Assembly (NCBI RefSeq): GCF_030548205.1
Contig: NZ_JAUORV010000006.1
Span: 62,001 to 126,000 of the forward strand
DNA from: Aliiglaciecola sp. 3_MG-2023
Lineage (GTDB): Bacteria > Pseudomonadota > Gammaproteobacteria > Enterobacterales > Alteromonadaceae
Direction: 5' to 3'
DNA: 64,000 bases
Each line of letters begins with the position of its first letter. The first letter of the stretch is position 1. The notes below the pieces were generated by a model that was not told where the DNA came from, ran no database searches, and saw nothing but the letters and a program-made list of their open reading frames with translations. A program made the translations under genes and the position numbers. Positions 17,056-27,516 of this stretch are shown here, piece by piece.

Positions 17056-20000
17056 TCAATGCATTGTTGCCCCAGTGACTAATACCATGATGTCATCGAG
17101 CACTTGGGTTTCACCCACATAAATACCCCAGCGGAAACCAATTTCTTCGGTCCGTTGCCATTGCCCTGTACCAACTGATTCACCGTTGACCCACATCTCG
17201 TAATCCAAGCCATTATCGCGAACCTTCATATCAAAAGGTTGATTGATTACATTGGCGGCAATTTGAACCGGGGAGGCACCGCGCGGATAGAACCATAAGC
17301 TTCCGTCTCCATGCACACGTAGCATCACTGACCAGTGATCTACATTGTTACCTTTCGCTTGGAAAATTGAGCAATAGTGCTGCTTTACTGGTTGGTTAGA
17401 ACAACCCGCTGATTTTAATACTGTAAACTTTGCGCTGAATTCTCGCCATACACCAGGTTCAGGTAACCAACGGTCGTCGGAACTAAATACTTCAACACGG
17501 GCTGCTAAAGCACGACTATTGGAAACATTTTCTTCATCTTTAAATAAACGGAATATTTGAGTATTGCCATCTTCTTGATACCAACGACTCCACCGATGGA
17601 AGTTATCCGAACGAATTGCGCTATTTCCCACGGTATGTATTTTGTAGTTACTCGTATCTATGGCTCTACTACCATATTCTCCGGTTTCTAGAAGGGCCTT
17701 ATTGACAGTAACTGTTGAACCCATCACACCGGCACTAGTAAAAGTGCCTAGAGGTTGCAAACTATCTGTTGCTAATACTTCAGCCCAAGTCGGGTCATTT
17801 CCTTCTTGTCTGTATATCCAACTTGTATCTGGTTCATCTTCAGTTGGTTTAATCGCACAGCGAGCACGTGAACATAAACTTGTGAAACCTTGAACATCTC
17901 GGCTGTTAACGACCCCATCGCCATTAAAGTCATAATTTAAATTGGTTATTTTTCTGTTTCTAACGGCTAAGGTAAATGCGCGCATATCGTATTTATCGAC
18001 GTCTCCATCCGCGTTTAAGTCACCAAAAATACCGACTTCAATAAGCATTGATGCCTCATTGGTGCGACCTTCGCTGTCCATAACAACAGCCTTAACGGTA
18101 TGGATCCCAGCCGTTAAACCTAGTAATTCAGTCTCGTAAAAGTCACTTCCCCAAAGAAAGGGAGCTTCATATAATTCACGAACGAGTGAATCATCAAAGT
18201 ACAAGCCTACAACTGTAATTTCATCATTTTCTTCCACACTGGTAATATCTACAGATAATGAAAAGCTGTCGTAACCACCAGGCAATGAAACATCAGACTC
18301 ATTGAAGGTAATAGTAGGGGCGGGAGACGGCTTAACTATTAAAGTCATGCTTGCTTCGCCTTCTAATCCTTCGCTATCCACGGCTATTGCAGTAAAAGTG
18401 TGTTCACCAGCAAGCAACGGATTAGGATTGGGTTCATGACATGGGCTAGGCACTGGATCTTCATCACAACTAATCCAGCCCATGGCACCCAGCTCATATG
18501 GGGCATATTTATGTCCAAAATTCCACACTGGTTTGGTATCAACCCGCACTAGTTCGCCATTTCGATATAAGGTTACTGACACTATGGAGCGTCCTGAGAC
18601 GGGTGACTCAGCATTTATGGTTAAACCTAACTGTTCATATCCCTCTGTTACCTCATATACTTCTTTTGGAAATTGGACTACCGGAGGTTGAGGTAAGCCA
18701 TTTACCATAAGTGTCATGCTTGCTTGGCTGGTTTCCCCAGCACTATCAATGGCTACTGCAGTGAATGTATGTTCACCTTCTCCTAGGGGAGAAGGGTTTG
18801 GAGGATGGCAAGGGCTAGGTACTGGATCTTGGTCACAGCTAATCCAGCCCATAGCACCTGTTTCATGTGGTTTATATTGATGACCGAAATTATAAGGTGA
18901 GGAGGTATCTTCACGAACAATTTCACCGTTAAGATAAAGGGTGACAGATTCAATTGTTCGATCTGCAACTGAGGGTTGGGCATCGATGGTGATGCCTAAT
19001 TTCTCATAACCTAAATCAACACTCATTGAAGACTGAGGAAAAGTAACAATAGGTGCTGTAGAGTTAACTGTTAATTGCATATACGCTGAGGCTGTTTGAC
19101 CTTCGCTATCTAGTGCAACAGCTTTAAAAATGTGTACACCCGGACCTAAAGGGGTTGGGTTGGGTTCGTGATCGTCTCGCCAACCCATTGCACCCGTTTC
19201 ATGTGGCTTAGAACCATGCCCAAATAAGTAGGGGAGTGTGTCATCAACCCGCACTAATTCATCATCAATATATAAGGTCACTGATTCAATGCTACGATCT
19301 TCGATTGGACTTGATGCCGATAGTGTTAAGGCCAATTTTTCGTAACCCTGCTCAACAATGACTGATGGGTTCGGAAAAGATATAGTTGGACGAGTTGCAT
19401 CAGCTTCAATATCCAAATCAATGACTTGTAAATGAAGTGGCATTGCATTGCCGGATGTACGCTCCATTAGATAGTAATAGACCTTTCCATTTTTTACATA
19501 CACGGTCCCATGGTCAAATACAGGGCCTTCAGTTTCTTCATAAACTCGCTCAAAGTCACTTGTACCGCCAACCGCTTTTTCAACGTAGGGACGACCATTT
19601 TGCAAGCCGATAATATAAATATTGTCGCCAGCCGTATAGATATTTGATGCACCCACAAAGTCAGTGTCGATGATAAAATCATCAGCACCTGCGGGTTTAT
19701 AAGAATGAATGTAAACTTCTTCATAGTCGGGACGAGTACGATCTGTTGAACGCACAAGACTAATAATATGAACATCACCTTTTTCGGTTACAGTCCAATC
19801 AAAATCTCCAACGATGTATACTGAGTTTGGTTCTTGATGAGATATATAATCACCAGGTTCAAACACCTTGATTTCGTCGGAATTAACTAAGGGCCAAGTC
19901 ATTGGCTCATTTTTGTGATTTTTCCATTCACCTAGTCCTTCTGGGTGATCTGAATAGGCATAATAAACACCGTTTTGATATATATATCGATCATTATTAT

Positions 20001-20937
20001 CGTTGCTGCGCTGTTGGAAACCCACTCTAAGTTTGCCATTGACGTACTTCATATTGCCGTATAGACCCCAGTTATAAGCGTTTCCATGAGTCGTTTTTTG
20101 ATTTTTATGGTTAAACGGCGTAAAGGTTGACCATTTCTGCTCGGATGCGTCATAACGATTAAAATAATAAGCACCGTTATTATTTCCGCCCCAACGCATG
20201 TAAAGAAGTAAGGTACCGTCATTGGTTTCAAAAAATTTGGGGTAAGTTAATGCTGAAAAATTATCTCTATCGGCTAAATCACCGGTCATTACAAGATGTT
20301 TATAGTCGACATAACCTGTGGCCGGGTCGCTTTGGCTGATATCACTGCTATCTTCAACAAACTGCTCGAGAGTGAACTCATCATCTGGCACTTCCGCTGC
20401 ACCAGGCACTGAAAAACTATAACGGAAATAGTCATCTTCAAATTTGCCATCATATTTTGAGTTATCATAGGCATGCATATCGTAAACCATATGAATAGTG
20501 CCATTTATCGGGCTGACGGCTAAACCTATAGTGTTATGTGATTCACCAACCCACCAATCACCTCTAAAACCAGTGTGGCGATGGGGAAATTCAATGGTCT
20601 TTACCGTGCCTGTTTCAGTGTTATAGCGTGATAACATGACATGACGATCATCTTTTCCACCTCTATACCAAGTCATAAATACATAATGTTTATACGATTT
20701 TACGCTATCGCCATGTGCTGATATGTTTTTTCCAAAATGATAGTCATACACATCTGTACCATTATTAGGTGCGTCAAAACCTACTTTTTGGCCATCAAAA
20801 TGCAACCCTTGATCAGTAATTTTTACTTGGCTTTCTAAGGTTACGTCCGCTTGAGCGCTTGGGACTGTAAAACCAATAGAGCTTGTCAGCAGTAAAATAT
20901 ATTTGAGCATCGACCTGTTTTTGTTTGTTATAGACAT
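17056..20937 (-). CDS. Multidomain PL24-type ulvan lyase with Ig-like repeats, dockerin and C-terminal jelly roll
   Basis: This 1293-residue protein is about 2.5 times the size of a bare PL24 domain. It has a signal peptide (1-30); an alternative ATG at 20910 gives a shorter one. The propeller spans about 31-510 with H134, H155, Y232 and R248. Their spacings (21, 77, 16) nearly equal those I recall for PL24 LOR_107 (H146, H167, Y243, R259). Four Ig-like modules follow (516-625, 628-745, 751-869, 873-969), then a dockerin at about 970-1027 with calcium loops [12 protein letters not shown] and [14 protein letters not shown]-terminal domain (1038-1293) looks like a lectin or lyase jelly roll. 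It is expected to be secreted and to cut ulvan. The cohesin-like gene follows directly. Confidence 0.82.
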   Translation of the reverse strand: MSITNKNRSMLKYILLLTSSIGFTVPSAQADVTLESQVKITDQGLHFDGQKVGFDAPNNGTDVYDYHFGKNISAHGDSVKSYKHYVFMTWYRGGKDDRHVMLSRYNTETGTVKTIEFPHRHTGFRGDWWVGESHNTIGLAVSPINGTIHMVYDMHAYDNSKYDGKFEDDYFRYSFSVPGAAEVPDDEFTLEQFVEDSSDISQSDPATGYVDYKHLVMTGDLADRDNFSALTYPKFFETNDGTLLLYMRWGGNNNGAYYFNRYDASEQKWSTFTPFNHKNQKTTHGNAYNWGLYGNMKYVNGKLRVGFQQRSNDNNDRYIYQNGVYYAYSDHPEGLGEWKNHKNEPMTWPLVNSDEIKVFEPGDYISHQEPNSVYIVGDFDWTVTEKGDVHIISLVRSTDRTRPDYEEVYIHSYKPAGADDFIIDTDFVGASNIYTAGDNIYIIGLQNGRPYVEKAVGGTSDFERVYEETEGPVFDHGTVYVKNGKVYYYLMERTSGNAMPLHLQVIDLDIEADATRPTISFPNPSVIVEQGYEKLALTLSASSPIEDRSIESVTLYIDDELVRVDDTLPYLFGHGSKPHETGAMGWRDDHEPNPTPLGPGVHIFKAVALDSEGQTASAYMQLTVNSTAPIVTFPQSSMSVDLGYEKLGITIDAQPSVADRTIESVTLYLNGEIVREDTSSPYNFGHQYKPHETGAMGWISCDQDPVPSPCHPPNPSPLGEGEHTFTAVAIDSAGETSQASMTLMVNGLPQPPVVQFPKEVYEVTEGYEQLGLTINAESPVSGRSIVSVTLYRNGELVRVDTKPVWNFGHKYAPYELGAMGWISCDEDPVPSPCHEPNPNPLLAGEHTFTAIAVDSEGLEGEASMTLIVKPSPAPTITFNESDVSLPGGYDSFSLSVDITSVEENDEITVVGLYFDDSLVRELYEAPFLWGSDFYETELLGLTAGIHTVKAVVMDSEGRTNEASMLIEVGIFGDLNADGDVDKYDMRAFTLAVRNRKITNLNYDFNGDGVVNSRDVQGFTSLCSRARCAIKPTEDEPDTSWIYRQEGNDPTWAEVLATDSLQPLGTFTSAGVMGSTVTVNKALLETGEYGSRAIDTSNYKIHTVGNSAIRSDNFHRWSRWYQEDGNTQIFRLFKDEENVSNSRALAARVEVFSSDDRWLPEPGVWREFSAKFTVLKSAGCSNQPVKQHYCSIFQAKGNNVDHWSVMLRVHGDGSLWFYPRGASPVQIAANVINQPFDMKVRDNGLDYEMWVNGESVGTGQWQRTEEIGFRWGIYVGETQVLDDIMVLVTGATMH
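17857..18030 (-). other. Dockerin type I domain coding segment within the PL24 gene
   Basis: Two duplicated calcium-binding loops, [12 protein letters not shown] and [12 protein letters not shown], are each followed by a helix ([16 protein letters not shown]). Both keep Asp at positions 1, 5 and 12 and Asn at position 3, the pattern of a working dockerin. They sit between the last Ig-like module and the C-terminal domain, so the module is internal rather than terminal. Confidence 0.85.
18031..19392 (-). repeat. Four tandem Ig-like modules within the PL24 gene
   Basis: The modules lie at 19063-19392, 18703-19056, 18331-18687 and 18031-18321. The first three share an unusual insert ending in E-T/L-GAMGW after FGH-x3-P; the second and third also share a Cys pair in SCD/xDPVPSPCH. 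The fourth lacks the insert. DNA-level similarity between modules two and three is high, pointing to internal duplication. Confidence 0.75.
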
Positions 20938-21367
20938 AGTTTTTACTCTGTTTTAAAGATAAACGATACGCAATCCAGTCCTGAATCAATTAATGATGCG
21001 ATCATGTTAAAGCAATTTAGGTCATTGATTGCGATGTTAACGGTCTTAAAGCCATCTTAAGGTACTTTATTTAGAATATTTAAATATTATTAGGGCTATA
21101 AAACGCAATAATGATAACAAACTATTTTATATAATCATAACATTTCAATAACAATCTTTATCGGTCTTGTTAGGTCTTGCTGTTTGCTGCTGATTTTATT
21201 AATAAAAAATAATGGTTGCTTTATTGATGAGCAGATCTCACTTCTGCAAAATTGATCTGAAATGTTAAATTATTTTTTTGTATCATAAGGAGGAAAGGGA
21301 GTGGGTAGAACTCCCTTCTTATGTAAGTGGTATTTTGTTAACAGCACGTCCACAATCAATAAACTCA
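20938..21367. other. Intergenic region upstream of the PL24-cohesin-PL25 set
   Basis: About 430 bp, AT-rich, no ORF recognised. It must hold the promoter of the minus-strand PL24 gene and the 3' end of the sulfatase operon. Near 21284-21322 an imperfect hairpin (AAGGGAG / CTCCCTT flanked by CATAAG / CTTATG) could terminate the sulfatase transcript, but it lacks a good T tract. Confidence 0.4.
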
Positions 21368-22882
21368 TTAATTCTTATTAGGCGTAGTTGAAGCGGAATT
21401 ATTGTCTAACTTAGGTTTGTTATGAAAAGGGGGAGAATGAGAAGGGAAATTCGTATCTAATAACGTTTTTAAACGCTGCTGTATTAGGTTAACGTGTTTT
21501 TGGCCGGCAACATTTTCAACTGCAACAAGACTGTCTTTGTGAAAGTATAATTCTGTAAACTCTATTGCTTGGCTGTCAGCATTTCGCCATTCGGTATATC
21601 GCCATATGCCATCAGTTACACTAACGCCCATCCGTTTTTTACCCCGTGTAAATAAACTATAGGCGGCATTATCCCATGCCATATTGGGTTGATCTAATAA
21701 CGTTAGTAGGCTTTTACCATCTAAGTTGGGTAACGGTAAACCCGCCGCTTCGGCGATGGTTGGGAATATGTCTATATTTTCAATTAATGCAGCAGAAGTC
21801 GCTCCGGCCACTCGATTTTTATGAGCAGTTTCGCGGCTGATGATTAGTGGTACACGAGTATCAAGTTCCATATTAGTGTGTTTATTCCAAGCCCCATATT
21901 CACCCAATTTATAACCATGGTCACTCATAAAAACGATCATAGTATTGTCACGAAGTTGCAAATCATCGAGGGCTTGCATCACTTTGCCGACTTGAGCATC
22001 CATATAACTAACCGAAGCATAATAAGCATGAATTAAGGTTTTAGTTAACTCATCATCGGTATCGCCTTCCTTTGGGATACCGCCGTACATTCTTAATTCA
22101 TTCCATTTGGTTAAGGCTAAACGGTACATATTATCTGGTTTTTTGCGACTCGGAACGGTAAATTGCTTTCGGTCGTACAAGTCCCAATATTTTTTAGGGG
22201 CATTAAAAGGTAGGTGTGGTTTGCTAAATCCAACAACCATTAAGAATTTATCGTTTTTTACATTTTTTAAGGTCGCGATTGCATCGTTAGCCACTTTGCC
22301 GTCTTTATAAAAATCATCCGCAACGTCTCCTGCTTCATAGGCAAATTTCTTTTCTTTGTTTCCAGCAATGGCATAAAAGTTATCCAGCTTTTTAATGTGT
22401 GTTGTCCAGTTTTCCTGGTCGTCGGTAACACTGTGATAAACTTTTCCAATACTGATGGTTTGGTAACCATTTTCCTTAAATAGCTGAGGCATAGATACAA
22501 CGTTCGGTTGATTAGGTCGTAATCGACCGGCTCTATCTATGCTATATAAGCCAGTTGTTTCAGGGCGCAAACCCGTCATTATGCTGACCCGAGAAGGTCC
22601 ACATATGGCCTGTTGCGCATAAGCATGAGTAAATTTGACTCCTTGTTTCGCTAAGTCATCAATATTGGGGCTAATGACGTGTTCACTGCCATAGGTGCCT
22701 AAATCTACACGTAAATCATCAACTAAAAAAATCACAATATTAGGCGTATTTTGCTGTGCTTTGACAGTAAAACAGAGGGATACTAACAATGCCGTTAATA
22801 GTGACGATAAATGCAAAAATTTAATGAGTACACTAAACTTGTTTTTGCCGTTAACTTCGAGCCTGTTGTTCTTATCAATCAT
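21368..22882 (-). CDS. S1 sulfatase, iduronate-2-sulfatase-like (S1_7 type)
   Basis: The start is taken as the ATG at 22882, which overlaps the TGA of the upstream GH105 gene as ATGA; a GTG at 22891 is an alternative. The product has 504 residues with a hydrophobic signal about 15-42. [15 protein letters not shown] gives metal ligands, Cys94 in [13 protein letters not shown] is the formylglycine site, and [13 protein letters not shown] plus [17 protein letters not shown] match the iduronate-2-sulfatase branch. Ulvan contains iduronate and sulfated rhamnose, so a 2-O-sulfate or a related position is plausible, but regiochemistry cannot be read from sequence. It is coupled to two GH105 genes. 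Confidence 0.87.
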   Translation of the reverse strand: MIDKNNRLEVNGKNKFSVLIKFLHLSSLLTALLVSLCFTVKAQQNTPNIVIFLVDDLRVDLGTYGSEHVISPNIDDLAKQGVKFTHAYAQQAICGPSRVSIMTGLRPETTGLYSIDRAGRLRPNQPNVVSMPQLFKENGYQTISIGKVYHSVTDDQENWTTHIKKLDNFYAIAGNKEKKFAYEAGDVADDFYKDGKVANDAIATLKNVKNDKFLMVVGFSKPHLPFNAPKKYWDLYDRKQFTVPSRKKPDNMYRLALTKWNELRMYGGIPKEGDTDDELTKTLIHAYYASVSYMDAQVGKVMQALDDLQLRDNTMIVFMSDHGYKLGEYGAWNKHTNMELDTRVPLIISRETAHKNRVAGATSAALIENIDIFPTIAEAAGLPLPNLDGKSLLTLLDQPNMAWDNAAYSLFTRGKKRMGVSVTDGIWRYTEWRNADSQAIEFTELYFHKDSLVAVENVAGQKHVNLIQQRLKTLLDTNFPSHSPPFHNKPKLDNNSASTTPNKN

Positions 22883-24081
22883 CGTTTCCACTTGGTCATT
22901 TCTGATGCCGCTAGTAGCACGGCGCCAGCCCCATAAAATTGGGTTTCATGCTCTGCGACCGGATCGGGAGATTTACCCACCTGTTGCACCCAGTTAACTT
23001 TACCGTTGGCTTGGGTGGCTCTTTCTATCGCTTGCCAGCCTTTTAATGCCGCGGTTTTGTATTTAGGATCAGTCAGCAACCCATTGTTTACTCCCCAGGC
23101 TAATCCGAAGGTGATAAACCCAGTACCGCTGGTTTCAGGTGTTGTCACTTTGTTTGGATCTAGCAAAGAGGGCGACCAATAACCACTGGGGTTTTGGATA
23201 GGTTGTAATGCCGCAGCAAAGCGTTTAAATAATGCGATGTATTTATTGCGAGAAGGATGGTCTTTGGGTAAGTCATCAATAATTAAAGGTAAACCGGCGA
23301 ATACCCAGCCATTACCTCTGCTCCAAAATACGGGTTGGCCATTGTCACTCTTTTTCTCAAAATAACGACTATCTCGAAAAAACAAATCATATTTTTCAGA
23401 ATACAAATAATCAACAGTGGCCCAATATTCTTTGTCAGCGTAATTAAAATACTTTTCATCGCCAGTGATGTTAGATAATTTTAACCAAGTACGAGGTGCC
23501 ATAAATAACGCATCCGACCAGCACCATCGGTCCTGACAGGCGCCTTCAAAGCCTCGTCGTGGAGGCTCTTCTTCAATCATCTCTAAGCTAACTTTAGGGG
23601 GATTAGCTAATATTGAGTCGAACAATTGTTGGGTAGGTTTAAAAGCTGCTGTGTTGTCTGTTTGTTCACTCAACCACAAGAACGTTTGACCAATAGCATG
23701 GTCGTCGCCATGCAAAGGGCGTTTGAGCATCAATTGATAACCTTGGTCTTTGGCCATTTTTTCTATATGGGCTAAAGAGGTTTGATCATCTACAGTTTCA
23801 ACCCAGCGAGTCAAACCAATGTAAAATGCCCCTTGGATCCAGCCTAAAGGATTCGAAGAACTAGTATGATATCGTTTGTCTAAATAGTCATAATTGTTAT
23901 TTTCGACCTGTTCAATTTGCCAACCAGCTACATGTTGCCCGACTGAAAGAGCAGATTGTCGTATTTGCAGCGACGAGTTGTCTGTTACTTGTGTTGATTG
24001 TGTGTGAGACGCAGAACCGCAACCACCGACAGCTAATGCGATAATAATCCCTAGTCCAATCGTTGCAATTTTTGTCTTCAT
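22879..24081 (-). CDS. GH105 unsaturated uronyl hydrolase lipoprotein (copy 1)
   Basis: The 400-residue protein has a lipoprotein signal ending VGGC (Cys21). The (alpha/alpha)6-barrel blocks of GH105 are present: [47 protein letters not shown] with the catalytic-type Asp, [23 protein letters not shown] and [15 protein letters not shown]. Family members hydrate the 4,5-double bond left by lyases and release 5-keto-4-deoxyuronate. The lipoprotein signal puts this step outside the cytoplasm. The start ATG overlaps the stop codon of copy 2 by one base and the stop overlaps the sulfatase start, so the three are translationally coupled. Confidence 0.92.
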   Translation of the reverse strand: MKTKIATIGLGIIIALAVGGCGSASHTQSTQVTDNSSLQIRQSALSVGQHVAGWQIEQVENNNYDYLDKRYHTSSSNPLGWIQGAFYIGLTRWVETVDDQTSLAHIEKMAKDQGYQLMLKRPLHGDDHAIGQTFLWLSEQTDNTAAFKPTQQLFDSILANPPKVSLEMIEEEPPRRGFEGACQDRWCWSDALFMAPRTWLKLSNITGDEKYFNYADKEYWATVDYLYSEKYDLFFRDSRYFEKKSDNGQPVFWSRGNGWVFAGLPLIIDDLPKDHPSRNKYIALFKRFAAALQPIQNPSGYWSPSLLDPNKVTTPETSGTGFITFGLAWGVNNGLLTDPKYKTAALKGWQAIERATQANGKVNWVQQVGKSPDPVAEHETQFYGAGAVLLAASEMTKWKR

Positions 24082-25310
24082 TAATCAGTCCACTTAATCA
24101 TTTCAGATGCCGCCAATAGCACAGCGCCCACCCCATACAATTGTGAATCGGTCTTTTTCACTGGATCAGGAGATTTACCTACGTGTTGTACCCAATTGAC
24201 TCGTCCACTGGGTTCGATGGCCTGTGTAATTGCCGACCAACCTTTTCGAACTGCCTGTTTCGCATTTTCATCAGTTAAGATGCCATTGTTAACTCCCCAA
24301 GCTAAACCAAAAGTGATGAACCCTGTTCCACTCACTTCAGGTGTTTTAACCTTGTTCGGATCTAATAATGACGCTGGCCAATAGCCATTTTCCGTCTGTA
24401 GTTTTATTAGGCCTGCTGCATTTTTCTTATACAACTCAATGTAGCGAGGTTTAGATGGGTGGTCATCGGGTAGTTCATCAATTATTAACGGAATCGCAGC
24501 AAATACCCAGCCATTTCCGCGCCCCCAAAATACCGGTTCACCATTGTCACTTTTCATATCAAAGTAGCGACTATCGCGAAAAAATAACCCATACTTGTCA
24601 GAGAATAAATAATCTGCACTTGCCCAGAATTCCTTATCTGCATATTCAGCGTATTTGCTATCACCGGTGATATTGGTCATTTGAAACCACGCGCGAGGAG
24701 CCATAAATAACGCGTCTGCCCAACACCAACGAAGTTGACAATTACCTTCTAAGTGCACTTTTCCTGATCCGGATGCCGTTTCATCCAACATTTCAAGGCC
24801 TACGTTCGGCTTATTATCTAAAATCATGTCGAATACAGCTTGAGTCGGTTTGATAGCATCTTTATTCTTTGTTTGTTCTGCTAACCATATGTAAGTTTGA
24901 GCAATGGTATGGTCGTCTGCGTGAAAGGGGCGATCCATCAATAGTTCAAAATTCTCCTGTTCGGCTACCTTTTCCATAAAGCCTAAAAAGGACTGGTTTT
25001 TTGTGGTTTCCGTCCAGCGAGTTAAACCAATATAAAAAGCCGCTTGAATCCAAAATTTTGCGTTTTCAGATTTGGCCCGATGGGACTCGGGAATGTAATC
25101 TAAATTACCCAACTGTTCGATTTGCCAATTAGCCACTCGATCGGCTATTTCTTTTACATTTTGCTGATTGCTTTGAGTCGAATGGTATGTACTAGATTGA
25201 TTCGGCTCTATATTGGTTTGAGTCGTAACTGATTGTTCTTTGCCGCATCCGGCCAATAACAAACTGATTGTTAGGGGCAGTACTGCTAGTGATTTTTTGA
25301 ATTTTTGCAT
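24081..25310 (-). CDS. GH105 unsaturated uronyl hydrolase lipoprotein (copy 2)
   Basis: The start chosen is the ATG at 25310, preceded by GAGACAG; the ATG at 25322 has no ribosome site. The product is 409 residues with lipobox LLAGC (Cys22) and a Ser/Gln/Asn-rich linker. It shares most GH105 blocks with copy 1: [67 protein letters not shown] and [13 protein letters not shown]. The DNA and protein similarity indicates a tandem duplication. The copies differ around residues 170-185, near the pocket, so they may prefer glucuronyl against iduronyl products or different sulfation next door. It leads the GH105-GH105-sulfatase operon. Confidence 0.92.
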   Translation of the reverse strand: MQKFKKSLAVLPLTISLLLAGCGKEQSVTTQTNIEPNQSSTYHSTQSNQQNVKEIADRVANWQIEQLGNLDYIPESHRAKSENAKFWIQAAFYIGLTRWTETTKNQSFLGFMEKVAEQENFELLMDRPFHADDHTIAQTYIWLAEQTKNKDAIKPTQAVFDMILDNKPNVGLEMLDETASGSGKVHLEGNCQLRWCWADALFMAPRAWFQMTNITGDSKYAEYADKEFWASADYLFSDKYGLFFRDSRYFDMKSDNGEPVFWGRGNGWVFAAIPLIIDELPDDHPSKPRYIELYKKNAAGLIKLQTENGYWPASLLDPNKVKTPEVSGTGFITFGLAWGVNNGILTDENAKQAVRKGWSAITQAIEPSGRVNWVQHVGKSPDPVKKTDSQLYGVGAVLLAASEMIKWTD

Positions 25311-25424
25311 AATCTGTCTCATTATCTGTTTTAACGTTTAACTGGTTATCGGCGAAGTCTATATAAGGTGCTTTTACAATGACTGCTACCGTTTTAAATT
25401 TGAGTTCTCTTTATATAGCTAGTG

Positions 25425-26897
25425 TTATTGTCCATATTTAGGATTGGCTTGATGTCGTAAGTTGATAAATGAATCTCTTTGTTTTACTTCTTTTGACCTT
25501 TGTTGTTCATAGGTTTGGATGTATTGATCAACTTTTTGGCTAAGACCCTTAACTACGCCTTGGTGCTGTTTAGATTCAATCAGGTTGAATTTCTCTTCGG
25601 GATCGTTTTCCAAGTCATACAGTTGTTGAAACCCATTCTTGTAGAAATCTATGTATTTCCATTTTTCGGTTCTTAGGCCTACGGTAGGAGGGATGAAAGA
25701 TCGCTTAGGCTGATACATGTGCTCAAAGAAAAACTCGTCACGCCATTTTACATCTGTAGATCCACTTAGAAGTGGAAGTAAGCTCTCACCTTGATAGTTG
25801 GCTGGGGCATCTAGGCCTGCTAAATCAACTATGGTTGAGGCTATGTCAATATTCAGTGCGATGGAATCTAGTTGTTGATTTTGGGCCGCTTTGTTTCGTG
25901 GGTCATAGATTATCAATGGTATCCGCAGATCCTCTTCCCAACCAAACCATTTACCTGCCAATTGACGTTCATTGAGGTTGTAACCATTGTCACCCATATA
26001 AATGATTACGGTGTTGTCGGCCATACCTGTTTCTTCTAATTTTTGGTAGATCATCCCAACCGCTTTATCAACGGCGCTAATTGCCCGATAATAACGTTTA
26101 ACCATTCTTTGGTATTTTTCAGGCGTATCGTAGCGCCATTTCCATCGTTCGCGACCAATAGAACGTTTTAAAAACTCAGGTAGCTCCTGAAATGTGGCGT
26201 CATCAGAAAACTTTGCAGGCGGAATAGTGACATCTGCATACATACTTTCAAATTCTTCAGGGTAGTGATATTGGTCTTGTAAATCATTGTCGTGAGCATG
26301 GGGATTCCAAAAATTAACTGACATCGTCCAAGGTTTACCCGCAGTTTTTGATTGTTCGATGAATTCTTTTGCTAATTCTGCAATGTAGTATGTTTGGGGT
26401 AAGGTTTTGCCTTTATACTGCTCTTTTTTTGACTGCAGAAGCGGTTTAAAAAAATCAAATCTATCTTCATCATTACCAGAAATACCAATTTCATATTTTC
26501 CAACAAACGCTGAACTGTAGCCGCCTCGTTTGAGTACCGCTGGATACATGTTGGCTGATTCCTCTATCCCAGTTTTCGGGCGACCAAAGGTAAAATCATG
26601 AGTACGCTCAGTTAAGCCGGTTAAAATACTGATTCTGCTTGTTGCGCAAATAGGAGTTGTTACAAAAGCATTGTTAAATAGTGTGCCCTTGTTTGCTAGT
26701 TCATCTAAATTAGGGGTTTTAATGATGGGATGGAATTTGCCCAACATATCCCAACGATGATCATCCGCTAAAATAAACAGAATATTAGGCTTAGTTGAAC
26801 CCATGTTTGGCGTTTTAGAGCTGGAGCTACATGCACTCAAAATAGTGAATATCGTGCAAATAGATAGCAGTATCTTAAATTTAGTTGTGGTACTCAT
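25425..26897 (-). CDS. S1-family sulfatase lipoprotein with CATSR active-site motif
   Basis: The 490-residue protein has a lipoprotein signal ILSAC (Cys23). NILFILADDHRWDMLG is the first metal block. The active-site segment is TTPICATSRISILTG with Cys84: C-A-T-S-R, Thr instead of Pro at +2. MSVNFWNPHAHDND, IYMGDNGYNLNERQLAGKW and RIPLIIYDPRNK fit the rest of the S1 fold, and all metal-binding acids seem present, so it should be active if Cys84 is modified. The substrate is presumably an ulvan oligosaccharide. It is the most upstream gene of the minus-strand run, with its own promoter region and a 14-base palindrome 26 nt before the start codon. Confidence 0.85.
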   Translation of the reverse strand: MSTTTKFKILLSICTIFTILSACSSSSKTPNMGSTKPNILFILADDHRWDMLGKFHPIIKTPNLDELANKGTLFNNAFVTTPICATSRISILTGLTERTHDFTFGRPKTGIEESANMYPAVLKRGGYSSAFVGKYEIGISGNDEDRFDFFKPLLQSKKEQYKGKTLPQTYYIAELAKEFIEQSKTAGKPWTMSVNFWNPHAHDNDLQDQYHYPEEFESMYADVTIPPAKFSDDATFQELPEFLKRSIGRERWKWRYDTPEKYQRMVKRYYRAISAVDKAVGMIYQKLEETGMADNTVIIYMGDNGYNLNERQLAGKWFGWEEDLRIPLIIYDPRNKAAQNQQLDSIALNIDIASTIVDLAGLDAPANYQGESLLPLLSGSTDVKWRDEFFFEHMYQPKRSFIPPTVGLRTEKWKYIDFYKNGFQQLYDLENDPEEKFNLIESKQHQGVVKGLSQKVDQYIQTYEQQRSKEVKQRDSFINLRHQANPKYGQ

Positions 26898-27516
26898 TAC
26901 GTGAACTCGTTCATTTACTTAAAACGCTAAAGCGTTCTGTACTGGTAATTATGCATGCTATTTGAGGTTTAAAACTGAAGTCTCAAAGATATTACACGCA
27001 TTTAACTATTTTATCACAATAACAGACATTTTAAGTCAAATAAACTCATATTAAGCCTTTTGTGGGTAGTTGATTCAACCCTAGTCCTCTACAAATGGGC
27101 ATTTCATTCTCATTTTTTGGATTAGGCGTGCTGCTGAATGACTGCTTGGATACACACTAAACCTCTTTCTTAAGTGAACTTTTCGGCTAGGCCTATTCCC
27201 TATGCAGTGCATTTTATGGGGTCTACAATTACTTTTTGTCAATTGTTCGTTTTTATAGAGCTATGTCAAAGACTGCTAAGAACCATTCAACTATAAGATT
27301 CTATATCTTCTGATTGTATTTACTTTAATTTGATTGAATATGATAGTAGGATTGCCTGGTGTTATTAACTTGTTGCGAAATTGTTTCCTGATTTGAATTG
27401 AGTTGGGCTAAATGGAGTAAAGGGTACTGATGATAGCAAACATGTATTTAAGGCTATAAAACTCAGTTTGTTAGAGGTGAGTTCTTTAAATCTGGGTTTC
27501 ACAAAGGTTTGGATTG
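26898..27516. other. Divergent promoter region between sulfatase and GH39 genes
   Basis: About 620 bp, AT-rich, no ORF with a ribosome site. It holds the palindrome at 26923-26936 near the minus-strand gene. TGATTGTATTTACTTT at 27311 loosely resembles the 3770 element, 206 nt before the GH39 start. Otherwise I see nothing definite. Confidence 0.4.
26923..26936. promoter_or_regulatory. Palindrome AACGCTAAAGCGTT, candidate operator
   Basis: AACGCT-AA-AGCGTT has perfect 6-bp arms around a CG-containing centre, like LacI/GalR-type operators. It ends 26 nt before the start codon of the sulfatase at 26897, a position where a repressor would block transcription. No second copy was spotted. Confidence 0.35.

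Noticed and set aside
18331-19056. Possible CRISPR-like or satellite repeats, because similar segments recur
   Set aside because: The repeats are in frame, about 350 bp long and encode Ig-like modules; there are no short identical repeats with unique spacers.
17942-19778. Several open frames of 60-94 codons overlapping the PL24 gene on both strands
   Set aside because: They follow the repetitive Ig-like coding sequence in other frames, have no ribosome sites and no recognisable protein features.
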